NCBI GenBank assembly: GCA_964563885.1
Contig: CAZLYX010000011.1
Span: forward strand, 1-45,111
Source of the DNA: CAZLYX01 sp964563885
GTDB taxonomy: Bacteria > Pseudomonadota > Gammaproteobacteria > Burkholderiales > Neisseriaceae
Reading direction: 5' to 3'
DNA: 45,111 nucleotides
Below the pieces are notes generated by a model. The model was given only the letters and a program-made list of their open reading frames with translations. It had not been told where the DNA came from and did not search any database. Every line of letters begins with the position of its first letter. Position 1 is the first letter of the stretch. Position numbers and translations under genes: made by a program. Below, piece after piece: positions 33,804 to 42,421 of the stretch.

Positions 33804-33945
33804 ACCACTTCCTTAATTCATTGATCCCAATATATAAACACTTAATTCAACCAAGCTACTTAAATAATGGCTATTTAAAAAAACATTGTATCAAATTAAT
33901 TTAGCCTTCAGCACTTAAACATCAGCAGCAAACCCAAGTGCCACT

Positions 33946-33973
33946 GTGACAACGCTAAGCACTGTGGCATAAT
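33946..33973 (+). promoter_or_regulatory. Probable promoter of the gmk-rpoZ-spoT operon
   Basis: GTGACA (33946-33951) and CATAAT (33968-33973) are spaced by 16 bases, with TG upstream of the -10 and ATG 34006 about 32 bases on. Confidence 0.5.
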
Positions 33974-34005
33974 AAAAGACTTAGCCACTTTTTCAGCGCA
34001 AACCC

Positions 34006-34629
34006 ATGAGCCAACCGCACACGACACCCGGCAATGTATTCATTATTTCAGCCGCTTCCGGAACGGGTAAAACCACATTAGTTTCACGTCTATTAAAAAA
34101 CCATCAAGATATTCGTGTCTCCATTTCCCACACCACACGCCCTGCGCGTAATGGCGAAACACACGGTACCCATTATTATTTTGTTGGGGCTGCAAAGTTT
34201 CAAAACCTTGTTAATGAGGGTGCTTTTTTAGAGCATGCTCAAGTATTCGACAATTACTACGGCACCAGCATCAAAGGTGTTAATCTACTGCGTGAGCAAG
34301 GGCATGATGTCATTTTAGAAATAGATACCCAAGGAGCTGAACAAGTCCGCCGCTCTTTACCAGATGCTCTAAGTATTTTTATCCTTCCACCGTCTTTTGA
34401 AGTTTTAGCGCAGCGTCTTACTGGACGAGCAACTGACGCATCTGAAGTTATTGCTAAACGCCTAAACAAAGCTCGCTCTGAAATTGAACAGGCGTTTCTA
34501 TTTGATTATGTTGTGGTTAATGATGATTTAATAAAAGCAGAAATGGATTTGATCCACATAATCAAAGGAAACAGGCTAAAACTATCTAATCAACAAAAGT
34601 TTATTGAAAACTTGTTGGAAAATTCCTAA
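34006..34629 (+). CDS. gmk: Guanylate kinase
   Basis: Phosphorylates GMP to GDP with ATP. The 207 residues begin with the P-loop region VFIISAASGTGKTTLVSRLL, followed by the GMP-binding SHTTRPARNGETHGTHYYFV, GTSIKGV, VILEIDTQGAEQVR, and the lid region RLTGRATDASEVIAKRLNKA. It is first in an operon with rpoZ (53-base gap) and spoT, the common gmk-rpoZ-spoT order. This links guanine nucleotide supply with (p)ppGpp metabolism. Confidence 0.96.
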   Translation: MSQPHTTPGNVFIISAASGTGKTTLVSRLLKNHQDIRVSISHTTRPARNGETHGTHYYFVGAAKFQNLVNEGAFLEHAQVFDNYYGTSIKGVNLLREQGHDVILEIDTQGAEQVRRSLPDALSIFILPPSFEVLAQRLTGRATDASEVIAKRLNKARSEIEQAFLFDYVVVNDDLIKAEMDLIHIIKGNRLKLSNQQKFIENLLENS

Positions 34630-34682
34630 AAGTTAGCGACAATAGCTAACGAATTCAAATTAAACAATAAAGAAAGCACACC

Positions 34683-34889
34683 ATGGCACGTATTACAGTA
34701 GAAGACTGCATTGATAAAATTCCTAATCACTTTGATTTAACCCTTACTGCTGCACGCCGTGCACGCCAACTTGAAAACGGTACTACCCCATTAGTTGATG
34801 ATATTCGCAATAACAAACCAACCGTTACCGCATTGCGTGAAATCGCAGCTGGTCAGATTGGTATTGAAATTCTTTCGCGTAGTAAATAA
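34683..34889 (+). CDS. rpoZ: RNA polymerase omega subunit
   Basis: The small RNA polymerase subunit that aids beta-prime folding and forms part of a ppGpp site in proteobacteria. The 68 residues show MARITVEDCIDKIPNHFDLTLTAARRARQL and the following NKPTVTALREIAAGQIG. AAAGAAAG lies upstream. The spoT start follows seven bases after its stop. Confidence 0.95.
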   Translation: MARITVEDCIDKIPNHFDLTLTAARRARQLENGTTPLVDDIRNNKPTVTALREIAAGQIGIEILSRSK

Positions 34890-34896
34890 ATTAACC

Positions 34897-37053
34897 ATGC
34901 CAGCACTCGCGCCCACCGCTTACTATGACCCATTAACTGCAGAAGCAAGACAAACTTTGTTTTCTGCAGCAAGCTACCTGAATGATGATGAGTTTATGCA
35001 GCTGGAGAAAGCTTGTGCCTATGCATTTCATGCACATGACGGACAAACGCGTAAGAGTGGTGAGCCCTACATAACACATCCTATTGCTGTTGCAACTGAG
35101 CTTGCACTTTGGCACATGGATATCCAAACCCTTTGTGCAGGGCTGATGCATGATGTTTTAGAAGATACCGGTATCAGCAAAATAGAGATGGCCGCTGAAT
35201 TTGGTGAAACCATCGCGGATATGGTTGATGGCCTCTCCAAGCTTGAGAGGTTAGAGTACAACGATTACGCTGAACACCAAGCTGAAAGTTTTCGAAAACT
35301 CATTTTAGCGATGACCAAAGACATCCGTGTCATCATCGTTAAACTTTCAGACCGTCTCCACAATATGCGGACGCTCGATTCAATGCGCCCCGAGAAGCGC
35401 CGTCGTATTGCTCAGGAAACACTCGAAATTCATGCGCAAATTGCTAATCGCATCGGCCTGAATAATGTATATCGAGAGCTGCAAGATTTATCATTCCGCA
35501 GCATTTACCCTCGTCGCTATGCCACCCTTCAAAAAGCAATGAGTGCCTTTCATCGTAACCGTCGCGATGTCATTGGTAAGGTTTTACGCGCCTTTAGCCA
35601 GCGCTTAGTTGGCTTGAATATTGAAGCACAAATCAAAGGTCGTGAAAAAAATCTCTATAGTATTTATCAAAAAATGCAGGATAAAAACCTTCACTTTGCA
35701 GATGTGATGGATATCTATGGTTTCAGGGTTATTGTCAACAATATCCCAGCCTGCTATGCAGCATTGGGCGCACTACACGGTTTATATAAACCAAAGCCCG
35801 GAAAAATCAAAGATTATATTGCCATCCCCAAAAGCAACGGTTACCAAAGTTTACACACAACATTAGTAGGTCCTTACGCCCTACCCATTGAAGTGCAAAT
35901 ACGCACCCGTGAGATGGATGCCGTCGCGGAAGGTGGTGTTGCGAGCCATTGGGCCTATAAATCTGGCGATCATGATCTTGACCAAGCCACTTTGCGCACC
36001 AATCAATGGCTACAAAACATAGTTGATTTGCAAGCCAGAAGTGCTGATGCGGTGGAGTTTTTGGAACACGTTAAAGTCGATCTCTTCCCGAACGAAGTGT
36101 ATGTCTTTACACCTAAAGGTAAAATCTTGGTGTTGCCTGAAGGCGCGACACCAATTGATTTCGCCTACACCGTACACACTGATGTTGGTCATCGCTGTGT
36201 TGCTGTACGCATTAACAAATCCATGATGCCCTTACGTACGAGGCTACATACTGGTGATAGCGTTGAGATTATTACTTCTGAAAATGCACGTCCTAATCCT
36301 GCATGGCTAAACTTTGCTGTATCAAGCCGTGCGCGCAGTGCCATACGTAATTATTTAAAAACACTGAACCGGCAAGATGCTATTGATTTAGGTGAGAATC
36401 TATTACAAAAAGCCTTAGGCAGTTTATTGCCCAAAAATGTTCTGTTTTCAGATGGCTTAAAAGAAAAATATCTGGACGATTTATCTAACAAACAAAGCTC
36501 TTTCGAAGATGTTCTTTACAGTGTTGGCATGGGACATAAGCTACCTGTCTCCGTCGCAATGCATATCGCTGGCTTGGCTGGAGAGCATTTTGGTGACGAA
36601 GTGAAGCTCAGTCCGATTAAAATCAGTAGTGGCGAAACTGGGCGTGTTCATTTAGCCAAATGCTGTAATCCACTGCCGGGAGATAACATTCGCGCGGTGC
36701 TGATTAAAAACCAAGGCATCATGATTCATCGCGATAATTGTAGCAGCGTCCTTAAAATCGAACCTGATCAACAATTAGATGCAGACTGGGATGTTGTGCA
36801 CGATCAAACCTATCACACCCACATCACTGTTTCTGCTGAGGATTCACAAGGCTTATTAGCCGCAATGGCACAAATTATCTCTGCCGAAGGCGTAAACATT
36901 GAATCAGTTGAAACTCCTTCACAAAAACAAGCAGGAACCGAAGGATTCATTGAATTTAAATTTTTCTTAAAAATAAAAAATCTAAAACAGCTTGAGAATA
37001 TTTCTCGCGCCTTACATACCATCCCACAGGTGCGTGGAGTAGCCCGTAATTAA
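34897..37053 (+). CDS. spoT: Bifunctional (p)ppGpp synthetase/hydrolase
   Basis: Makes and degrades the stringent-response alarmone. From ATG 34897 (MPALAPTAYYDPL) it has 718 residues; the longer frame from 34795 overlaps rpoZ and is rejected. The HD hydrolase domain is intact: HAHDGQTRKSGEPYITHP near residue 45 and LMHDVLEDTG near 84. The synthetase follows with GKIKDYIAIPKSNGYQSLHTT near 303. A TGS domain (VYVFTPKGKILVLPEGATPIDFAY) lies near 400, a Cys-containing AKCCNPLPGDNI near 587, and a C-terminal ACT domain from ~640. An intact HD site suggests hydrolysis as well as synthesis, unlike RelA. Confidence 0.95.
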   Translation: MPALAPTAYYDPLTAEARQTLFSAASYLNDDEFMQLEKACAYAFHAHDGQTRKSGEPYITHPIAVATELALWHMDIQTLCAGLMHDVLEDTGISKIEMAAEFGETIADMVDGLSKLERLEYNDYAEHQAESFRKLILAMTKDIRVIIVKLSDRLHNMRTLDSMRPEKRRRIAQETLEIHAQIANRIGLNNVYRELQDLSFRSIYPRRYATLQKAMSAFHRNRRDVIGKVLRAFSQRLVGLNIEAQIKGREKNLYSIYQKMQDKNLHFADVMDIYGFRVIVNNIPACYAALGALHGLYKPKPGKIKDYIAIPKSNGYQSLHTTLVGPYALPIEVQIRTREMDAVAEGGVASHWAYKSGDHDLDQATLRTNQWLQNIVDLQARSADAVEFLEHVKVDLFPNEVYVFTPKGKILVLPEGATPIDFAYTVHTDVGHRCVAVRINKSMMPLRTRLHTGDSVEIITSENARPNPAWLNFAVSSRARSAIRNYLKTLNRQDAIDLGENLLQKALGSLLPKNVLFSDGLKEKYLDDLSNKQSSFEDVLYSVGMGHKLPVSVAMHIAGLAGEHFGDEVKLSPIKISSGETGRVHLAKCCNPLPGDNIRAVLIKNQGIMIHRDNCSSVLKIEPDQQLDADWDVVHDQTYHTHITVSAEDSQGLLAAMAQIISAEGVNIESVETPSQKQAGTEGFIEFKFFLKIKNLKQLENISRALHTIPQVRGVARN

Positions 37054-37165
37054 CAATATCCATCCATAATCAATCTACTTTTTCTCTATGCTTGCTTATT
37101 GACACTGATTAAAGTTTATAAGATAATTGTTCAGTTAATTTTAGCCATTTGTACAATCGCTAAAA

Positions 37166-37273
37166 ATGTTTTTCAGGCAAGCCTTTTTTAACAAAGACGA
37201 GCCGACCTCGATTGGAGGTGGTGTTTACATCATCGGCGTGAGTCACGCCATGCCCGCGTTTGGCAAAATTTGA
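37166..37273 (+). other. GC-richer hairpin-bearing leader segment with a 35-codon frame, upstream of rpsU
   Basis: Within the AT-rich 297-base spoT-rpsU spacer, about 37197-37265 is clearly GC-richer. It holds two hairpins: ACCTC/GAGGT (about 37206-37220), and GGCGTGA-G-TCACGCC (37235-37249). An open frame from ATG 37166 to TGA 37271 would give 35 residues ending GVSHAMPAFGKI, but its ATG has no clear ribosome site. It may be a structured rpsU leader, a small protein or a gene relic. Confidence 0.4.
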
Positions 37274-37288
37274 TCTCATAAATTTTAT

Positions 37289-37300
37289 TTCAGGTAGCCT
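37289..37300 (-). repeat. DUS upstream of rpsU
   Basis: Exact TTCAGGTAGCCT in the rpsU leader. Confidence 0.9.
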
Positions 37301-37350
37301 TTACTATGTTAAATGGCTACCGCAATCAATTACCCATTGGAAGACATTAA

Positions 37351-37563
37351 ATGCCTGCTATTCGTGTAAAAGAAAATGAGCCTTTTGAAGTTGCGATGCG
37401 TCGTTTCAAACGCTCTATAGAAAAAACTGGTTTATTAACTGAGCTACGCGCACGCGAAGCTTATGAAAAGCCAACGACTGAACGTAAACGTAAAAAAGCT
37501 GCAGCGGTTAAGCGCTTACAAAAACGTTTGCGTAGCCAACAATTGCCACCAAAAATGTTTTAA
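37351..37563 (+). CDS. rpsU: 30S ribosomal protein S21
   Basis: A small basic protein of the 30S platform needed for efficient initiation. The 70 residues read PAIRVKENEPFEVAMRRFKRSIEKTG and end in a Lys/Arg-rich helix. GGAAG precedes the start. It heads the macromolecular-synthesis cluster rpsU-yqeY-dnaG-rpoD, though a terminator-like hairpin (37587-37617) follows it. Confidence 0.97.
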   Translation: MPAIRVKENEPFEVAMRRFKRSIEKTGLLTELRAREAYEKPTTERKRKKAAAVKRLQKRLRSQQLPPKMF

Positions 37564-37586
37564 TAGTTTTAGGTAGTGCAAATGAT

Positions 37587-37617
37587 AAAAAACACCGCAA
37601 CAACTGTGGTGTTTTTT
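37587..37617 (+). terminator. Terminator after rpsU
   Basis: AAAAAACACCGCA (37587-37599) pairs with TGTGGTGTTTTTT (37605-37617), with one G-U pair and a T tract. Partial termination here would let rpsU be made in excess of dnaG, as in E. coli. Confidence 0.85.
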
Positions 37618-37679
37618 TGTATCTACATTTTACTGGCAGATCGGTTTATAATTTATAGCACCCTGTAAAAGGAAATACC

Positions 37680-38126
37680 ATGACACTAAAAGCCCGACTT
37701 ACTGAAGACATGAAAACAGCAATGCGCGCCAAAGACAGCATAAGCTTATCTACCATCAGACTCGTCATTGCTGCTGTTAAACAATTCGAAATAGACGAAC
37801 GCGTAGATGCTGACGACGCCAAAGTAATCAGTATCATTACTAAAATGGTGAAGCAACGCAAAGACAGCGCCCAGATTTATACAGATGCGAGTCGTCAAGA
37901 TTTAGCAGATAAGGAAAACACAGAAATTGAAATATTAGACTTATACCTGCCAATTATGATGAATAATGCTCAAATTGAAGCAGAAGTGGCAGCCGCCATT
38001 AACCAAACCGGTGCTGTTGGCATGGGCGACATGGGCAAAGTGATGGGCGTATTAAAAACAAAGTTAGCCGGCCAAGCAGACATGAGCGAAGTCAATAAAG
38101 TTTTAAAAGCAGCGCTGAGCCAATAA
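37680..38126 (+). CDS. GatB/YqeY domain protein
   Basis: A 148-residue YqeY-family protein resembling the tail domain of the GatB amidotransferase subunit. It is suspected to bind tRNA but has no settled function. Typical stretches are LKARLTEDMKTAMRAKDSISLSTIRLVIAAVK, VISIITKMVKQRKDSAQIYTDA, IEILDLYLPIMM and MGDMGKVMGVLKTKLAGQADMSEVNKVLKA. AAAGGAAA precedes the start. It lies between rpsU and dnaG, the usual position in beta- and gammaproteobacteria. Confidence 0.93.
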   Translation: MTLKARLTEDMKTAMRAKDSISLSTIRLVIAAVKQFEIDERVDADDAKVISIITKMVKQRKDSAQIYTDASRQDLADKENTEIEILDLYLPIMMNNAQIEAEVAAAINQTGAVGMGDMGKVMGVLKTKLAGQADMSEVNKVLKAALSQ

Positions 38127-38205
38127 ATTCAAGCCACAACTTACCTGAAATCTATAAACCCCACAAAAATAAATTCTTCAGGTAGCGTGTGGCTCTTATC
38201 CTATT

Positions 38206-38217
38206 AGGCTACCTGAA
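38206..38217 (+). repeat. DUS just upstream of dnaG
   Basis: Exact AGGCTACCTGAA 14 bases before the dnaG start. A partial reverse copy (TTCAGGTAGCGT, 38177-38188) could pair with it. Confidence 0.88.
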
Positions 38218-38231
38218 AGCCACTAATACAC

Positions 38232-40013
38232 ATGATTCCATCTGAGTTTATAGACGAGTTACTAACCAAAGTTGATATTGTCGACATCATTGACGAACAA
38301 GTGCCACTAAAAAAAGGTGGTGCCAACTATATGGCTTGCTGCCCGTTTCATAAAGAAAAAAGCCCATCGTTTTCCGTTAGCCCCAGCAAACAGTTTTATC
38401 ATTGCTTTGGCTGCGGTGCGCACGGTTCAGCCATTGGTTTTATAATGGAACACCAAGGACTGAGCTTTATCGAAACTGTGCAACACCTTGCAGATCGCGT
38501 TGGTATGACTGTGCCGCGCATGCGCGGCACAGAAAATCCAGAAGCTTCACGTGAGCGAAAAAAAAAGCAACAAACCTTAGAAGAAACCACTTTACTGGCT
38601 GCTGATTTCTATACACAACAACTTAAGCAAGATGCACGCGCCAAAGGCTACCTGAATCAACGCGGCTTAAGCGATGAAGTCATTGAGCATTATGGCTTGG
38701 GCTATGCGCCCGATGGCTGGCAATCTCTTGCACAAGCATGCCAACCTTATCCCAGCACAGCTTTAGTAGACAGCGGCATGATCATCGAAAAAGATGGCAA
38801 GCATTACGACCGCTTTCGTGATCGCATCATGTTTCCTATTAGCAACCAGCGTGGCCAAGTTATCGGCTTTGGTGGACGCGTATTAGACAAAGGTGAGCCC
38901 AAATATCTTAATTCACCTGAAACACCTCTATTCGATAAAGGCCGCAATCTCTATGGTTTACATGAAGCCCGTGCGGCCATTAAAGAAGCCAATCGAATTT
39001 TAGTAGTAGAAGGTTATATGGATGTGGTGGCGCTTGCACAATTTGGTGTCGGCTACAGCGTTGCTTCTTTAGGCACAGCGACTACTGCCGATCAAATTAA
39101 ACTGTTAATGCGTCAAACCGACAGCGTTTATTTTTGTTTTGATGGCGACAATGCTGGGCGCAAAGCAGCTTGGCGTGCGTTAGAAAATGCACTTCCACAA
39201 TTGAAAGATGATAAAGCTTTACACTTTTTATTCTTAGGTGAGGCGCACGATCCAGACAGTTACATCCGCACGTTTGGTAAAGCCCAATTTGAAGATGCTC
39301 TATTGCATCAAAGCAAACCGCTTTCCCAATACTTTTGGGACGCCTTGAGTGAAAATATCAACCTCAACACTCAAGAGGGTAAAGCTGAATTAGTTAAAAC
39401 CAGCGCCCCACTACTCGCCCAAATCACTGCACCCGCCTTGGCTTTTTTGCTCAAACAAAGTCTGAGTGAGCTAGTAGGTATCGACCCCGCAAACTTGGCT
39501 CACCTACTCGGGCAAGAAACGCCTAAGACACATGTTCGCCAAAAGCATTACACACTACCCAGACACACTTTCAGGCAGCCTGAAATGGCTACCCTAGTAC
39601 AAAAACAAATTCGTTCACTCTTAGTCAATCCAGAATGGGCAGTCCACGCGGTGTTACCCGATTACCTGCCCTTGCAAGGTGATTTTGCCTGCTTGGCCAA
39701 TCTGGCCGATATGATTAACGCACAAACACATTTGCCGAATACTGCCCAAATTCTTGAACATATCCGCGGCAGCGAATACGAGCCCACGCTCAACCATATT
39801 TTCTACCATGCCATGCAATCACAAGACGAACTAAGTAGCGGTACCAATGAAGAATATAATGAAGAAAATTGCGAAAACTTTAAACAAGGCATACATAAGC
39901 TATTGATTGAATTAAAAAACCAACAGATTGAAGTATTAAAGAATAAAAATCAACAAACCAATTTATCACCAGAAGAAAAGCAATTACTGCTCAAGCTTCT
40001 GATGCAGAAATAA
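38232..40013 (+). CDS. dnaG: DNA primase
   Basis: Synthesises RNA primers for replication. The 593 residues contain the CHC2 zinc finger (CPFHKEKSPSF ... FYHCFGCG, about residues 37-61) and the RNA-polymerase/TOPRIM core with RDRIMFPI, VIGFGGRVL and VVEGYMDVVAL near 258. The metal-binding DGDNAGRKAA lies near 303. A C-terminal helical region for DnaB binding is less conserved. One exact DUS (38645) and one variant (39570) are embedded in the gene. No strong ribosome site is seen; the upstream DUS region is the leader. Confidence 0.96.
   Translation: MIPSEFIDELLTKVDIVDIIDEQVPLKKGGANYMACCPFHKEKSPSFSVSPSKQFYHCFGCGAHGSAIGFIMEHQGLSFIETVQHLADRVGMTVPRMRGTENPEASRERKKKQQTLEETTLLAADFYTQQLKQDARAKGYLNQRGLSDEVIEHYGLGYAPDGWQSLAQACQPYPSTALVDSGMIIEKDGKHYDRFRDRIMFPISNQRGQVIGFGGRVLDKGEPKYLNSPETPLFDKGRNLYGLHEARAAIKEANRILVVEGYMDVVALAQFGVGYSVASLGTATTADQIKLLMRQTDSVYFCFDGDNAGRKAAWRALENALPQLKDDKALHFLFLGEAHDPDSYIRTFGKAQFEDALLHQSKPLSQYFWDALSENINLNTQEGKAELVKTSAPLLAQITAPALAFLLKQSLSELVGIDPANLAHLLGQETPKTHVRQKHYTLPRHTFRQPEMATLVQKQIRSLLVNPEWAVHAVLPDYLPLQGDFACLANLADMINAQTHLPNTAQILEHIRGSEYEPTLNHIFYHAMQSQDELSSGTNEEYNEENCENFKQGIHKLLIELKNQQIEVLKNKNQQTNLSPEEKQLLLKLLMQK
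38645..38656 (+). repeat. DUS inside dnaG
   Basis: Exact AGGCTACCTGAA, translated as GYLN. Confidence 0.9.
39570..39581 (-). repeat. Variant-dialect DUS inside dnaG
   Basis: TTCAGGCAGCCT, the complement of AGGCTGCCTGAA, sits in the weakly conserved linker of dnaG. Confidence 0.8.
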
Positions 40014-40030
40014 GCTACTGCTTTACTCTC

Positions 40031-40042
40031 AGGCTACCTGAA
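40031..40042 (+). repeat. DUS after dnaG
   Basis: Exact AGGCTACCTGAA shortly after the dnaG stop. Confidence 0.9.
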
Positions 40043-40148
40043 AACAATTTTCACTTACTTTTTAGCTTATAGAAACAAAGTGCCTTTAACTTCACCAGCT
40101 TAAGCCACACAGAAAATCAATAAATTTGTTACACTAGGTGCCTTTATT

Positions 40149-40160
40149 TTCAGGCAGCCT
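40149..40160 (-). repeat. Variant-dialect DUS upstream of rpoD
   Basis: TTCAGGCAGCCT, matching the Simonsiella-type spelling. Confidence 0.8.
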
Positions 40161-40348
40161 CCCTTGTATTTGAACAGCAAGCCCCCATAATGTAACAATA
40201 CCAATACTCAACGCCTGAAAGCCAACGTGCTATTGCAGGCAATATACATACAAGCCCGGAGTCAGCGTTTAATATCAGAGCTGCATAAAACAAGCAGAAC
40301 AATTCCCTTTTTTCGCTAATCCGGCAACGTTTACATAAGAGTTCACCT

Positions 40349-42310
40349 ATGGCCCAACAAAATTCACAATATGATGCAGATAACGAAGAGCAAGACGACA
40401 ACCGTCCTCTAACTCCTGATGAACAACGCGCACGTTTGCGCAAATTAATTATTTTTGGCAAAGAGCGCGGCTACATTACCTATGCCGAAATTAACGACGC
40501 CTTGCCAGACGATATGTCTGATGCAGAACAAATTGACGGTATCGTCAATATGATTACTGGCTTAGGCATCCAAGTTACCGAAGTAGCACCCGATGCTGAA
40601 AGCCTGTTGATGGGCGATAACACCGCCAACATGACTGATGACGATGCTGTAGCCGAAGCCGAAGCAGCCTTATCAAGTGTTGACAGCGAGTTTGGCCGCA
40701 CTACCGACCCTGTCCGTATGTATATGCGTGAAATGGGTCAGGTTAATTTGCTAACACGTGAAGACGAAATCGTCATCGCTAAAAAAATTGAGAACGCACT
40801 AAAAAACATGATACAAGCTATTTCTGCTTGTCCAGGTTCTATTGCAGAAATTTTAGCCTTAGTTGAGCGCATAAAAGACAATGAAATTAAAGTAAGTGAC
40901 GTAGTTGAAGCCATTATCGACCCCAATGAAGTTTTGCTAAATGAACTTGGCTTAACTCAACTAGAAAACGGAGCAGTAGAAGAGGCGCCAGCTGCAGATG
41001 AGGAAGTTCCTGCAGATGACGAAGAAGAAAATGATGATGAAGTTGAAGAGGTCGATCCTGAAGTACTGGCCGCCATCAATTTAGAAGAATTAAGACAAAA
41101 AACCATAGAGCATTTTGAATTTATTCAACAAGAATATAGCAAAATGCTTAAAGTTCTCGACAAACATGACAGCCGACACGCAGATTATTTAGCCCATCGT
41201 GAAACCATCTCTAATAAGTTATTAGAGGTAAGATTTGCCACCCGCCAAATTGAAACTCTTACAGGTAGCCTGCGTAGTCGATCGGATAATATTCGCAGTA
41301 TCGAACGTGAAATACGTGATATTTGTGTAAATCGTGTGCATATGGACAGGGATTATTTTATAGCGCATTTTCTGCCCAATCTGACTGACGTTAAATGGGT
41401 TGAAGAAGAGCTAAGTAAGAATCGTGTTTGGAGCGAAGCCTTAACCCGCTTCCAGCATGCTGTAATTGAAAAACAATCAGAATTGTGTGCATTAGAGTGC
41501 GAAGCGCGTATTTCAATCGATGAGCTGAAAGAAATCAACAAAAACTTAGTGGCTAGCGAACGCGAGACCTCCGCCGCCAAGCAAGAAATGATTCAAGCAA
41601 ACTTACGTTTAGTGATTTCAATTGCCAAAAAATACACCAACCGCGGTTTACAGTTTTTGGATTTAATTCAAGAAGGCAATATTGGTTTGATGAAAGCGGT
41701 TGATAAGTTTGAATATCGACGTGGTTATAAATTTTCAACTTATGCCACTTGGTGGATTCGCCAAGCGATTACCCGCTCCATTGCCGACCAAGCACGCACT
41801 ATCCGTATTCCTGTGCATATGATTGAAACCATTAATAAAATGAATCGTATATCACGCCAATTTTTACAAGAAAATGGCGAGGATCCAGATTCTGCGAAAC
41901 TGGCCGAACTCATGGAAATGCCAGAAGATAAAATCCGCAAAATCATGAAAATTGCCAAAGAACCCATTTCTATGGAAACCCCTATCGGTGATGACGATGA
42001 TTCTCATTTGGGTGATTTCATTGAAGACATCAACAATATTGCACCTTCTGACGCAGCCATGTACACCAGCTTGCGTGAAGTAACTAAAGATGTTTTAGAA
42101 AGTTTAACGCTACGCGAGGCTAAAGTATTGCGCATGCGCTTTGGCATCGACATGAACACTGACCATACACTAGAAGAAGTGGGCAAACAATTTGATGTAA
42201 CACGAGAGCGAATTCGCCAAATCGAAGCAAAAGCATTGCGTAAGCTGCGACATCCTACCCGCAGTGACCGCCTGAAAAGCTTCTTAGATAGCGAAGAGAA
42301 TAAGCAGTAA
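40349..42310 (+). CDS. rpoD: RNA polymerase primary sigma factor RpoD (sigma-70)
   Basis: The housekeeping sigma factor, 653 residues. Region 1.1 occupies the N-terminus (RKLIIFGKERGYITYAEINDALPDD), region 1.2 begins at RTTDPVRMYMREMGQVNLLTREDE, and a long acidic insertion (~210-235, runs of E and D) is typical of proteobacteria. Region 2 is near 412-490 (ANLRLVISIAKKYTNRGLQFLDLIQEGN, YKFSTYATWWIRQAITRSIADQARTIRIPVHM) and region 4.2 is near 608-640 (VTRERIRQIEAKALRKLRHPTRS). The recognition helices look canonical, so -10/-35 promoters of standard type are expected. Confidence 0.97.
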   Translation: MAQQNSQYDADNEEQDDNRPLTPDEQRARLRKLIIFGKERGYITYAEINDALPDDMSDAEQIDGIVNMITGLGIQVTEVAPDAESLLMGDNTANMTDDDAVAEAEAALSSVDSEFGRTTDPVRMYMREMGQVNLLTREDEIVIAKKIENALKNMIQAISACPGSIAEILALVERIKDNEIKVSDVVEAIIDPNEVLLNELGLTQLENGAVEEAPAADEEVPADDEEENDDEVEEVDPEVLAAINLEELRQKTIEHFEFIQQEYSKMLKVLDKHDSRHADYLAHRETISNKLLEVRFATRQIETLTGSLRSRSDNIRSIEREIRDICVNRVHMDRDYFIAHFLPNLTDVKWVEEELSKNRVWSEALTRFQHAVIEKQSELCALECEARISIDELKEINKNLVASERETSAAKQEMIQANLRLVISIAKKYTNRGLQFLDLIQEGNIGLMKAVDKFEYRRGYKFSTYATWWIRQAITRSIADQARTIRIPVHMIETINKMNRISRQFLQENGEDPDSAKLAELMEMPEDKIRKIMKIAKEPISMETPIGDDDDSHLGDFIEDINNIAPSDAAMYTSLREVTKDVLESLTLREAKVLRMRFGIDMNTDHTLEEVGKQFDVTRERIRQIEAKALRKLRHPTRSDRLKSFLDSEENKQ

Positions 42311-42318
42311 TTGATATA

Positions 42319-42344
42319 AGCGCAGACTCCGGTCTGCGCTTTTT
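42319..42344 (+). terminator. rpoD terminator
   Basis: AGCGCAGAC (42319-42327) and GTCTGCGCT (42332-42340) form a perfect 9-bp stem with loop TCCG and a following T run. Confidence 0.92.
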
Positions 42345-42421
42345 ATTTGCCTGCAATTGAATCAGTTATATTCCCATTGGCATTTCGTTTAACATTTTTA
42401 TATTAGACAAACAATCCCACC

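Larger units (their letters stand above)
40014..40348. other. Spacer between dnaG and rpoD
   Basis: No gene seen. It contains one exact DUS (40031), one variant DUS (40149), and probably an internal rpoD promoter; TACACT near 40130 is a weak -10 candidate. Confidence 0.5.

Noticed and set aside
34795..34896. Upstream extension of spoT overlapping rpoZ
   Set aside because: It lacks a ribosome site and resembles no part of SpoT. ATG 34897 gives the family-typical N-terminus.
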